From Ravibacter arvi (lineage in GTDB: Bacteria; Bacteroidota; Bacteroidia; Cytophagales; Spirosomataceae), in the NCBI RefSeq assembly GCF_039540405.1, contig NZ_BAABEY010000029.1:136207-200206 (forward strand): a stretch of DNA of 64,000 nucleotides, read 5' to 3'. A program made the translations under genes and the position numbers. A model generated the notes under the pieces. That model was not told where the DNA came from. It saw only the letters and a program-made list of their open reading frames with translations, and did not search any database. Below are positions 9,226 through 17,188 of this stretch, piece by piece; position 1 is the stretch's first letter, and every line of letters starts with the position of its first letter.

Positions 9226-10242
9226 CTACTTTTTGCCGTTTACCGACTGAGCAATCCATTCCCCCCAGAACCTGGCCACCTTATCCCAATTAAACTGGCT
9301 GTGGTCAACTGTTCCGTCACTGTACACCGGGAAAAAGTTGTGCTCGCAGTTGATGCACGGTTTGAAGGTAAAGTTGCGCTTTCCCTTTTTCATCACCTCT
9401 ACCCTTAGTAAATCATTGAGCGGTGCGTTGGTGTCTTTCGTACCATACATGATAAGCACAGGGATTTTCAAATGGGAAATTGCATTTAGCTGCGGTTGAG
9501 AGAAAGTATAAGTCGTGTAAAATGGGTCGCCGGTTTCAGCAGAGCGGGCGTCCTTGTCCTTCAATACCGTCTTCCAGTAGTCAAAAGCAGATTCCCCGAA
9601 ACGGGTGCTATCCGTATCACTTTCCCTTCTCCTTCCTTGCGCAATGATATCATGGATCCGACCCAGAGGATTGCCACTCGCATAGATCAGATGAGAAACC
9701 CTTCTGCTCTTCACGGCCATGCCGGCAGCAATATGGGCACCTTCGCTATGACCCGCCACCACAATCTGCTTACGCGCCACCCAGCTCATTTGCCCCAGCT
9801 TCTTTAAAAGAAACAGATTCCGGGAAATATAGAAATCCGGATGGTTGTTCACTACGTATTCTTCAGGAAGATGCCCCTCCTGGTTGGTATACACAAAATT
9901 GCTGCCCAGGTTACGGACATGACTTGCCAGGGGTACCGCCGGTTTACCAGCAATGACGAGGTGGTAGTGCTGGGTGAGTATATCGGTTTTAAAGGGGAAT
10001 ACCCCATACGGTCCCTTATCCGAGTTTATAATCAGCGGCTTCGGCATACTCCCCTGACAGAAAAACAGGACCGGCTTCGGTACCATTTCCTCGTTCTTCG
10101 CCGAAGCTACAAGTAGGTCTACAGGCATACCATTAAAGGTGAATTGCAGATGGCGCACTCCAAGGCTGTCTATCAACGTCGCCTGACCCCGCCCCTCCAC
10201 GCACCAGAAAATTCCCCATATTGTAAGTAACAGCAAGCGCAT
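9226..10242 (-). CDS. Secreted alpha/beta hydrolase
   Basis: 338 aa with a signal peptide (1-~20, ending GRGQA). The nucleophile elbow GHSEG places the catalytic Ser at ~166. The later PVLIMYGTKDTNAPL carries the likely acid and CEHNFF the likely His, in canonical order. Ser-containing GHSEG with a C-terminal TKD/H pair is typical of dienelactone-hydrolase or acyl-peptidase-like enzymes acting on esters or peptides in the periplasm. It stands alone between two copies of an 86-bp repeat. The substrate is unknown. Confidence 0.8.
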   Translation of the reverse strand: MRLLLLTIWGIFWCVEGRGQATLIDSLGVRHLQFTFNGMPVDLLVASAKNEEMVPKPVLFFCQGSMPKPLIINSDKGPYGVFPFKTDILTQHYHLVIAGKPAVPLASHVRNLGSNFVYTNQEGHLPEEYVVNNHPDFYISRNLFLLKKLGQMSWVARKQIVVAGHSEGAHIAAGMAVKSRRVSHLIYASGNPLGRIHDIIAQGRRRESDTDSTRFGESAFDYWKTVLKDKDARSAETGDPFYTTYTFSQPQLNAISHLKIPVLIMYGTKDTNAPLNDLLRVEVMKKGKRNFTFKPCINCEHNFFPVYSDGTVDHSQFNWDKVARFWGEWIAQSVNGKK

Positions 10243-10559
10243 GGATCGTTGAATTGATAACGATCAAAAATACAACGCAAGCCCGGCGAAGCATATTGAA
10301 CTACTGTCTTTTAGGTTTATTTAACAGATGGGCCGATAATCTCGTATTCCCTTTTTCATTTCTGTCGGTCCGGGTATTCTCAACGAGCTACTCTTCAAAA
10401 AGGTAAAAATATCGCGAGAACAACTCGTCAATTTGGGGTCGTTGAAAAGAATAATCTCAAATTTGGTAGAAAGGAAAGTTAGCGGTAGGAGATGGCGGAA
10501 ACGAAGGGAATACTAGCCAATCGCGGTTGTCTTTTTAAAATTGGGAAAATTGGCCCATG
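10243..10559. other. Intergenic region, no gene seen
   Basis: 317 bp upstream of the hydrolase gene (which reads left), so its promoter should lie here. No ORF above about 30 codons with a plausible start, no RNA gene and no clear hairpin were seen. The second copy of the 86-bp repeat begins immediately after it. Confidence 0.4.
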
Positions 10560-10645
10560 TTCGTTTACTCTCTTCGCCGTAAGTAGCTTTTCAAGAGCGC
10601 TTTAGAAATGCGATACTGCCTGCAAATCTCATTAAATGGAATACC
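10560..10645 (-). repeat. 86-bp direct repeat, copy 2 (possible transposase relic)
   Basis: Matches 9133-9218. On the minus strand it reads GIPFNEICRQYRISKALLKS and runs to a stop after YLRRRE; upstream codons (ILWQQEAG) extend the frame toward 10690. This copy preserves the coding frame better than copy 1. The reading resembles a short HTH of an insertion-sequence protein, but no terminal inverted repeats or partner ORF were found. Confidence 0.55.
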
Positions 10646-10716
10646 AGCTTCCTGTTGCCAGAGGATCGAAACGACGGCAGTAGTCACCGTCTCTGTCTCG
10701 ACGAATTTATCTTCAT

Positions 10717-11124
10717 CTAATGGAGAAATATTCTGGAAAGAAAAACAAAAGCTATTGGAACCCCCAGCATTACTATAGCAATCAAATAGTAGCGTCTAGC
10801 ATTTGTCTTACTATGTGCGTATTGGGACTTTTCCGTTAGTCCACTCAATTTGGATACGCCATAATAGTTGAAAATCAAATAGTAAATACTTATCATAGCT
10901 ATCGCACTAACCAGAATGCTTACGATATAGATTTCGATACGGGAGAAGCCTTTGTTAAAAACATGCTTCCTAACAGCACTAATAGTTATTAGCATGGGTA
11001 TAGTGAAGCAACAACATGTCTGTAGTAGAGCATACCACCATGCTGGATCCCGGCCCTTTCCAGCCCTGTTTTCTTTTACCGTTTTTTGATAAAAGGTGTA
11101 GTATAGTCTATATAAGAACTCCAT
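10717..11124 (-). CDS. Small membrane protein of unknown function
   Basis: 135 aa. Three hydrophobic helices are visible (about residues 28-48, 65-87 and 110-133), with a basic, aromatic N-terminus (FLYRLYYTFYQKTVKENR) and a short cytoplasmic loop containing SKTNARR. No family motif was recognised. It lies among gene remnants (a truncated thioredoxin-like gene behind it and a repeat in front), so it may be poorly conserved. Confidence 0.55.
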   Translation of the reverse strand: MEFLYRLYYTFYQKTVKENRAGKGRDPAWWYALLQTCCCFTIPMLITISAVRKHVFNKGFSRIEIYIVSILVSAIAMISIYYLIFNYYGVSKLSGLTEKSQYAHSKTNARRYYLIAIVMLGVPIAFVFLSRIFLH

Positions 11125-11252
11125 ATAAAAAATTCAGTTTACAGTCTCAAATAGTCCGATTTACGCGCTGTCCCCAGGACTACTTGCTTACGTTATAGGT
11201 CTGCTGACCGATTTTAAATTTACGAAAATACAGCTTTTCAGGGATGCTGTAG

Positions 11253-11702
11253 CTATTGTGATTTTTCGGTCCTTACTTCGGCCAGAGCTTTTTCAATTTT
11301 TGCCGCGATATTCTGACTGGGACGTTCAGTGAAGTTTTCGATGATATTTCCGTCGAGATCTATGAGTACATAATGAGGATATGCACTTACTATATAGTTT
11401 TGCCGCAACGTTTTTGTCCAGGAAGGGTTTGAGTAAAGGTTGATTGTTTTATGATTGTACTTTTTTGAGGCAGCGTTCCATTTTGTCGCCTGCTGATCTT
11501 CCACCGCACCCGGAGTGCCCGTACAAATACTAACGATTTTAAACGGTCTGCCTTCGAATTGAGCGGCAAGTTTGTTTTCAAAAAGAATCTCCTGTATGCA
11601 CAGTCCGCAGGTTGTAAACCAGAAACTAAGGTAAACTACCTGTCCTTCAAACTGCTTAAGTGTAACCAGCGAATCGTTCTCATCAACGATAAAAACAACT
11701 AA
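11253..11702 (-). pseudogene. Truncated TlpA-type thioredoxin-like protein
   Basis: One frame is open from 11702 to the stop at 11253 (about 149 codons). It encodes a thioredoxin-like fold: VTLKQFEGQVVYLSFWFTTC then GLC, giving the redox motif CGLC, and later SAYPHYVLIDLDGNI with the cis-Pro. This is the usual core of TlpA/ResA-type periplasmic oxidoreductases. A TAA sits directly before the first codon, and no ATG or GTG precedes the domain; the only in-frame GTG (11504) starts after the active site. The signal peptide and N-terminal part are therefore missing. Confidence 0.7.
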
Positions 11703-11794
11703 TTACTCATTTTCGGACTAAACACTAATGGAACCAATGCAAATGCTTCAATACTTAAATATAAATTAGTTTCGAGCTTAATTTAACTTTACCT

Positions 11795-11950
11795 ATGAAA
11801 ACCTTTCGCAAAATCAAATCGCTTATCACGGCGATACCCCTCTTTACTATATGTGCCGAATTGATTGATCAATCCAATATTAGAGAATCAATAGAAGACA
11901 AAAATGGAAATATTTTCATTTCATATTGGTCAATAAAAATAATCAAATAA
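11795..11950 (+). CDS. Possible small protein, 51 aa
   Basis: ATG at 11795 to TAA at 11950. The N-terminus MKTFRKIKSLITAIPLFTIC is basic then hydrophobic, like a short signal or membrane segment; the rest (AELIDQSNIRESIEDKNGNI) is polar. No homology is recognisable. It lies alone in a 489-bp interval and may be the start of a lost gene or chance. Confidence 0.25.
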   Translation: MKTFRKIKSLITAIPLFTICAELIDQSNIRESIEDKNGNIFISYWSIKIIK

Positions 11951-12191
11951 CTTATATGCTCATTCATTTCATGCAGCTAATGTCAGGCTAAAAAAATACG
12001 CGCATCCGCCAACCTTCCTTAGAGTCCCGGCAGGCTTTGGAAGTTCAGCGCGCGAGAAACATAGCAGTCATTCTGAGATTATCCAAAACACGCTACTACT
12101 TGTTAGTTTCAATTATTTATCAAATAATTGAAACTACTTCTTCTTAACTTAACTCTTCCTCCTATCTGCTTGGATATAAGAAACTTGCACT

Positions 12192-13181
12192 ATGAAAAGG
12201 AAATCCCTAATTTATTATTGCTCTTGTCTGCTTTTGACAGGACTTTTGGCCTGTAAGAAGGAAAACGCCACACCGGTCGAAGAGCCGGTTTTCAGTACAT
12301 TTCAGGAAATGGAAACCGACCTTCCCTATCAATACTACCTACAGGCATGGTGTATGAACGATTCCACCGGACTTGTCGTAGGTGCCAAGGGAGCTGTGAT
12401 GAAGACAGTCAACGGCGGGAAGAACTGGGTCAGAATAGATTCCCATACTGATTTTACGCTTTACGACATCCGGTTTATGAACGGTAATGTCGGGTATATC
12501 CTGGGGTATAACGAGGAGGAAAAAGGTATTATTTTAAGAACTGGGGATGCCGGAAACTCCTGGGGGATTTTCCGGCAATTCGACGGAATGAAAGGAGCCG
12601 CGATAAGCTTCCCCGACGCGAAGACCGGCTATATTCTTCTGGATGAAAAACGTTTGCTGAAAACGCTGGATAGCGGTGCCACGTGGTCAGAGATTACGGT
12701 CAACATAGAGTCTGCAAACAAAATGGGCTTCCATGACCCATTGTATGGATTTATTACATCGGCCGATGGATTCTATTACGAGACGCTGGATGGAGGCCAT
12801 ACCTGGAATCGTTTCAAAGAGCCCACATCCGAGGATCTTCAACAGATCTATTTCCAGGGCGATGAAGTCGTCTTAAAATCTGACACCCGTCTTTATTACA
12901 AATCCCTCTCATCTAATCGTAATAGCGACGTACTACCTATCCCGAGCTCCGGGGTGCTTGAGTTCACCAACGATGGCAAGGGGGTTGCTGTAGGAGGCAG
13001 GACCGGCCCTAACGGTTTAAAACCTACTACTTATGTATACGCTACTATCGACCAATTTAAAACCTGGCCCGAAAAGCGGCCGGATGCCGGAATTATGACG
13101 CTCTCAAAATTGGGGACTAATAAATTCCTGATGATCGGCAACAGGTCCGGCAGGGCTTTAATTTTCACAATGGAACTATAA
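12192..13181 (+). CDS. Ycf48/BNR-type repeat lipoprotein
   Basis: 329 aa with a lipoprotein signal: LLLTGLLAC places the lipidated Cys at ~21, followed by KKEN. The mature part has repeated beta-propeller blades of the Ycf48/sortilin type, seen as MKTVNGGKNWVRI, LRTGDAGNSWGIF, LKTLDSGATWSEI and YETLDGGHTWNRF, each ending in the G-x-x-W Asp-box-like motif. Proteins of this kind fold as scaffolding propellers on the cell surface or periplasmic face. No partner is evident. The ATG follows a typical AT-rich leader. Confidence 0.8.
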   Translation: MKRKSLIYYCSCLLLTGLLACKKENATPVEEPVFSTFQEMETDLPYQYYLQAWCMNDSTGLVVGAKGAVMKTVNGGKNWVRIDSHTDFTLYDIRFMNGNVGYILGYNEEEKGIILRTGDAGNSWGIFRQFDGMKGAAISFPDAKTGYILLDEKRLLKTLDSGATWSEITVNIESANKMGFHDPLYGFITSADGFYYETLDGGHTWNRFKEPTSEDLQQIYFQGDEVVLKSDTRLYYKSLSSNRNSDVLPIPSSGVLEFTNDGKGVAVGGRTGPNGLKPTTYVYATIDQFKTWPEKRPDAGIMTLSKLGTNKFLMIGNRSGRALIFTMEL

Positions 13182-13218
13182 CCTCAATACCATTCATTTA
13201 CATAAACTCGTGATCATT

Positions 13219-13545
13219 ATGAAGAAAATTTTACTTTATCCTGCTCTACTAATTGGTATTTTTTTCTCTCCTTTCAATCGATGGCCCAAGAAAAGGTATT
13301 ACGAGAAAAGCACAAAAATGCCGATGGTCACGTAAACTTCGTCTCCTTTGTCCCAAGAACGCTCCGGCAACTGGTGCGCTTCGACAGACGCTAAGCGAGT
13401 ATTTTGATATTCCTTTGGCTGATTCGTTAAAGCTGCACGAACACAATACACCCGAATCGGGCGCGTACGAGCGTCTACTCCAGCGAACGCGAAAAGATCG
13501 AATTGCTAAAAGGAAAACAAGATCCGTCGTAGTAATAAAAAACAT
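13219..13545 (+). pseudogene. Decayed secreted protein gene (signal peptide plus N-terminal fragment)
   Basis: An ATG at 13219 starts a signal-peptide-like MKKILLYPALLIGIFF. Two other frames then carry protein-like text in sequence: FQSMAQEKVLREKHKNADGH followed by FVSFVPRTLRQ, and after a further shift LRQTLSEYFDIPLADSLKL. Joined, they look like the secreted N-terminus and start of the propeptide of an extracellular enzyme, possibly a metalloprotease (weak). At least two frameshifts and loss of the rest make it a remnant. It is convergent with the AraC gene and nearly touches its stop. Confidence 0.5.
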
Positions 13546-13551
13546 CGACCG

Positions 13552-14364
13552 TTAACATTGTTCTGCCAACTGGCTTGGCGCGATTCCGAACTGTTTTTTA
13601 AAAGCGAATGAAAAGTGCGACAGGTTTTCAAAGCCTACTTCGTAGCATACATCCAATGGCTTTTTCCCCTTTTCCGTGAGCTGGTAATGCGCGAGCTCCA
13701 GCCGCTTTTGGGTTAGCCAACGTTGCGGGGTGGTGCTGAAAGCTTTTTTGAAATCCCGTTTAAAGGTGGTAAGGCTTCTGCCCGTGAGATAGCCAAATTT
13801 TTCCATCGGCAGGTTGAACATGAAATTCCTTTCCATGTAGTCGACAAGGTTTATTTTACCAGGCTCTTCAAAATTGGCAAGCACATCGTCAATGTCCTTG
13901 TCGAGTGTTCTGAGGATGCTGATCGCTTCAGTTATTTTAATAGAAGCAATGTCCTCTGGTATATCCTTCATATCAAAATAAGGGATGAGCGAAGCCAGAC
14001 AGCTCTCCAGTAGCGGATGATTGCTGAAGCTGCAAATTTTGGGTGATTGTAAAGGCTTGGGTTTTACATTCTTGTTGCTGTAAAAACTTCTGAGCGTTTC
14101 CACCGATAAATGCATTACTACCGTTTTATGCGGCTGCCCATCTTTGGGATAGTTAATAATGGTCGCCAGTTGATTTCTCGGGATCAGGAAAATATCGCCC
14201 TTCTTAAAAAAGTAAGTGGCATCCGACTGAACGATTTTGGTTTCGCCGGAAAGGAACCATACCAGCATGTGGTCGTCAAACATGATATCCGACTTGAAAA
14301 ATTTGTCTTCATAGCTGGACAACTTTATGTCATCGGTAATGTACCGTGCTTTGTATTCCATCAT
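13552..14364 (-). CDS. AraC-family transcriptional regulator
   Basis: 270 aa from the ATG at 14364 (MMEYKARYITDD). A longer frame to 14520 exists, but its extra 52 residues are low-complexity and run back toward the upstream gene. The N-terminal half is a cupin-like sensor (YFFKKGDIFLIPRNQLATI). The C-terminal ~100 residues carry two HTH motifs, the second as DVCYEVGFENLSHFSFAFKK, the classic AraC signature. It lies 118 bp downstream of two short-chain dehydrogenase genes on the same strand and probably controls them or is co-transcribed. The inducer is unknown. Confidence 0.92.
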   Translation of the reverse strand: MMEYKARYITDDIKLSSYEDKFFKSDIMFDDHMLVWFLSGETKIVQSDATYFFKKGDIFLIPRNQLATIINYPKDGQPHKTVVMHLSVETLRSFYSNKNVKPKPLQSPKICSFSNHPLLESCLASLIPYFDMKDIPEDIASIKITEAISILRTLDKDIDDVLANFEEPGKINLVDYMERNFMFNLPMEKFGYLTGRSLTTFKRDFKKAFSTTPQRWLTQKRLELAHYQLTEKGKKPLDVCYEVGFENLSHFSFAFKKQFGIAPSQLAEQC

Positions 14365-14482
14365 TTTATCTTTTAACGAAACCAGTAAACCAAAGATAGC
14401 ACATAGTTTACACTTCACTTTGTTGAAAAGGCCACGCCTTAATGGAGGGAGGAGAACCGTGGCTATTCTCCCCCCGGAGCGG

Positions 14483-15211
14483 TTAAATTGATTGCCCGCC
14501 ATCGACCAAAAAGTTTGCACCAGTTATAAAGGACGCTTCCTCACTTGCCAGGTACTGGACCATACTAGCCACTTCCTCGGCTTTCCCCATTCTTCCGGCA
14601 GGAATATTTTGTACCAACTGATTTTCCAAGCTTTCATTCAGCCCGATCTTATTCATAATTTCTGTGGCAACCGGCCCAGGACTTATGGCATTTACACGGA
14701 CTTTCCTGGAAGCAAGTTCCAGCGCCGCTATTTTGACTACCGCATTGATAGCCGATTTGCTAGCCGCATACACAGAAGCACTTTGCGGGGATATGGTAGC
14801 CGATGTAGAGGAGAGCATAATCACAGAGGCGCCCTCATTGAGTAAAGGAATAAACCGGCTCAGGGTAAAATAAGCACCCTTAAAATTGACATTCATTACT
14901 TCATCAAACTGGCTTTCTTCTATGTCTTCTATCGTAAAGAATTTGGTGATACCTGCATTGACAAGTAGGGTATCAACCTTGCCAAATTGCTCTTTAACCT
15001 GGCGCACAAGATTCTCAATATCCGCCAATTTACTTTGATCCGCCACCAGCCCGGTTACCCCCAGTTCTGCTGCAGCCTTTTCAACAGCCTCCTTTCTTCT
15101 CCCGGTCATGATCACATCAGCGCCGCCTTCTTTCAGCCTTTTTGCGGTAGCATAACCGATACCGCTGTTACCACCCGTGATGACAGCAACTTTATTATTT
15201 AAATCTTGCAT
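14483..15211 (-). CDS. Short-chain dehydrogenase/reductase (SDR), classical type
   Basis: 242 aa from the ATG at 15211 (MQDLNNKVAVITGG). The NAD(P)-binding glycine motif is TGGNSGIG. The NAG motif is present as LVNAG. The catalytic Tyr-Lys pair is YAASKSA, with the Ser of MLSSTSATISP upstream, and the PG motif is ISPGPV. R after MTGR suggests NADP preference (inference). Such enzymes reduce or oxidise small alcohols and ketones. It is the second gene of a probable SDR-SDR-AraC cluster, 23 bp after the other SDR. Confidence 0.93.
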   Translation of the reverse strand: MQDLNNKVAVITGGNSGIGYATAKRLKEGGADVIMTGRRKEAVEKAAAELGVTGLVADQSKLADIENLVRQVKEQFGKVDTLLVNAGITKFFTIEDIEESQFDEVMNVNFKGAYFTLSRFIPLLNEGASVIMLSSTSATISPQSASVYAASKSAINAVVKIAALELASRKVRVNAISPGPVATEIMNKIGLNESLENQLVQNIPAGRMGKAEEVASMVQYLASEEASFITGANFLVDGGQSI

Positions 15212-15234
15212 TGTCTTAGTATTCTGATTGAATG

Positions 15235-16227
15235 TTATAGTGTGAATTGTAGCCCTGTCATTTCCTCGGTAAGCACCCACAGTTTTTTAGCGCTGGCTTC
15301 ATCCACGGAATAAGGGCTTACCCCCTGGGGGTTGGAAGCATCGGAAGCTAATGGAGCGATGTCCGCATCTTCGCAATACACACCGCCGATATTGTTTAAT
15401 AAAGGGGAAGTCGCGCACCAGACTGTCGTGGCAGCACCCTGCGGAATTGTTTTTAATGCGGCGGCTACTTCGGGGAGCAGATTGCCGTCTGCATCTACAA
15501 AGCCCATTTTCTGGAACAGTTCTAATGGTGCTTCCCTTCCCAGTTCCGTTCCCCCGATAGAACCAGGGTGCACCGAATAAACCCTTACGTTACTGACGCT
15601 AGCCCGATTATCCAGTTCCATTGAAAAAAGGTTGACGGCTGTTTTGGATTGGCCATAGCCCAGTAATGTTTCGTATTCCCTGTGCAGGAAATTAGGATCT
15701 TCGAAGTTAAACGGAGCAAAATGGTGCCCATGGGAAGACACATTGATCACCCTGGCGCCGTCAGCCTTTTTAAGCGCAGGCCACAGCCTTGCAGTAAGTT
15801 GGAACTGTGCCAGGTAATTGGTGGCCAGCTGCGATTCGACGCCGCGCTCATCACGGCGAAGGGGCACCCACATAATTCCGGCGTTATTGATGAGTACATG
15901 CAGCGGTCTGTTTGATGCCAAAAAGCTGTCGGCAAATGCATCGATGGATTCAGGCGACATTAAGTCCATTGCCGCTATCTCTACGTTAGCAATCCCTACC
16001 AGATTCTTCGTAGCCTTCTCTATATCCCTTGCAGGCACTATGACCGTTGCGCCTGCCGCTGCCAGTACTTTTGTTGTTTCAAGGCCAATGCCCGCATTGC
16101 CGCCGGTTACAATAGCGATCTTTCCTGTGAGATCAATGCCTTTGATCACATCGCTAGCTGTTGATTTTGCGTTGAAGCCGGAGCCTGTTGGTTGTTGTAA
16201 GGCTCCCTGATAATTGTTCTGTTCCAT
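15235..16227 (-). CDS. SDR family NAD(P)-dependent oxidoreductase, retinol-dehydrogenase-like
   Basis: 330 aa. Glycine motif TGGNAGIG, LINNAGIM, catalytic VSSHGHHFAP Ser and the YGQSKTA Tyr/Lys pair are all intact. A ~25-residue N-terminal extension (MEQNNYQGALQQPTGSGFNA) and the long C-terminal lobe resemble the retinol dehydrogenase/WWOX-like branch rather than the classical 250-aa SDRs. It is the first gene of the cluster with the smaller SDR and the AraC regulator. The upstream 198 bp should hold the cluster promoter. The substrate is unknown. Confidence 0.92.
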   Translation of the reverse strand: MEQNNYQGALQQPTGSGFNAKSTASDVIKGIDLTGKIAIVTGGNAGIGLETTKVLAAAGATVIVPARDIEKATKNLVGIANVEIAAMDLMSPESIDAFADSFLASNRPLHVLINNAGIMWVPLRRDERGVESQLATNYLAQFQLTARLWPALKKADGARVINVSSHGHHFAPFNFEDPNFLHREYETLLGYGQSKTAVNLFSMELDNRASVSNVRVYSVHPGSIGGTELGREAPLELFQKMGFVDADGNLLPEVAAALKTIPQGAATTVWCATSPLLNNIGGVYCEDADIAPLASDASNPQGVSPYSVDEASAKKLWVLTEEMTGLQFTL

Positions 16228-16425
16228 TTTTTTATTTGTTTTGTTGGAACAAAAGTACAGCGGCGCAACGGCATCGAGTTTGTTTAAAAGGCCTAAGTCG
16301 CTTTGTTCAAAAGGCCAGGCTTTAATGTGTTAGGATGATACTAATCAAGTCCGCGTAAAGTTTTCTTTTTCATCTCGTTGGCAGATGCTTGTGAATAACC
16401 ATTGCCCCGTAGTCCAGGTGCCAAC

Positions 16426-16812
16426 TCACCCATGCACCTGTTCGACGTATACTCCAAGCGCTCTTTGGATTAGTATCGACTGATCTCTTTTAAAAAAAGC
16501 GGCAAATTCAGCCGTCATTCGTGTCCCTGAAGATACTTCTTGCCAATTACGTTGTTCGACCTTACCCGTCCTGGTATTCAGCCAACGGCGCCGTTTGACG
16601 TGAAGAAAAACACGCTTATCCCGGATCGGAAAGTCTTGGATCGTGGTCTCGGGTAAAAAACCTTTAGATTCTAAATCACGTTTGGCGGGATCGGAAGTTT
16701 CGTAATTCCTCACTTTCAAATAAACATGAAGCACACCCGATGACTTCCCCACACGCGTCAACTCAAAATACGACAAAATGAAATCGGGTAAAAGGTACTC
16801 TAATAGGTGCAA
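16426..16812 (-). CDS. ISAon1-type transposase N-region protein (IS fragment)
   Basis: 128 aa beginning MHLLEYLLPDFILSYFELTR, with the block TTIQDFPIRDKRVFLHVKRR. This is the small first ORF typical of ISAon1-like insertion sequences in Bacteroidota. In complete elements it is followed by a DDE transposase ORF. Here only about 30 codons (from an ATG near 16428) follow before a stop, so the catalytic subunit is missing and the element is a dead fragment. It lies just outside the left boundary of the tRNA-Lys island. Confidence 0.75.
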   Translation of the reverse strand: MHLLEYLLPDFILSYFELTRVGKSSGVLHVYLKVRNYETSDPAKRDLESKGFLPETTIQDFPIRDKRVFLHVKRRRWLNTRTGKVEQRNWQEVSSGTRMTAEFAAFFKRDQSILIQRALGVYVEQVHG

Positions 16813-16873
16813 GAAACTCTCTAAAACAAAATAGGTTTGATTAAAAACACAAACCTAGAAAAATACAACACGT

Positions 16874-16927
16874 CCCCCAACTTTGGCACTTGATCCATCC
16901 ATTCCCCCCAACTTTTACGCTTGATCC
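16874..16927 (+). repeat. Two 23-bp direct repeats, CCCCCAACTTT...CTTGATCC
   Basis: Copies at 16874-16896 and 16905-16927 agree at 20 of 23 positions and are 31 bp apart. Closely spaced imperfect repeats of this length occur at the ends of some insertion sequences (for example IS21-like), where they bind transposase. That reading is inference. The second copy abuts the island's 74-bp repeat. Confidence 0.5.
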
Positions 16928-17000
16928 GAAAACAGCCCGTAAACGACATTTATAAAACAAAAAAGCGCCCTTTGAGGCGCTTTTTGTGATCCCGCTGGGA
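16927..17000 (+). repeat. 74-bp direct repeat, distal attachment-site copy
   Basis: Identical at 71 of 74 positions to 49661-49734. It contains a copy of the tRNA-Lys terminator hairpin (AAAGCGCC stem, 16962-16983) and the last 14 bases of the tRNA-Lys gene (16987-17000, TGATCCCGCTGGGA), beyond which the similarity stops exactly where the tRNA sequence should continue. This is the pattern left by site-specific insertion into a tRNA 3' end. Confidence 0.88.
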
Positions 17001-17057
17001 TCAAAATTATCGCCTAACCGCCTGATAAACAGTGATCTTTCTGGTTTTCAAATCCCA

Positions 17058-17076
17058 GGTTACCGGATAGGTTACC
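17058..17076 (+). promoter_or_regulatory. Tandem GGTTACC repeats, putative integrase arm sites (left end)
   Basis: GGTTACCGGATAGGTTACC: two GGTTACC units spaced 12 bp start to start. The same arrangement in the same orientation is found at 49599-49620 near the integrase. Matching repeats just inside both ends of an integrating element are the expected arm-type binding sites of a tyrosine integrase; binding itself is inference. The rest of 17077-17188 holds no gene. Confidence 0.65.
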
Positions 17077-17188
17077 AAAGGAAATGATTGAGTTTGAGCT
17101 AGTTTGACTAGGTTCTCGTTTCAAAGGTACGATATTTTGGAAACAGACTGGCATTCATCAAAAAGTGTATTTGCTTAGTAGGCCAGAA

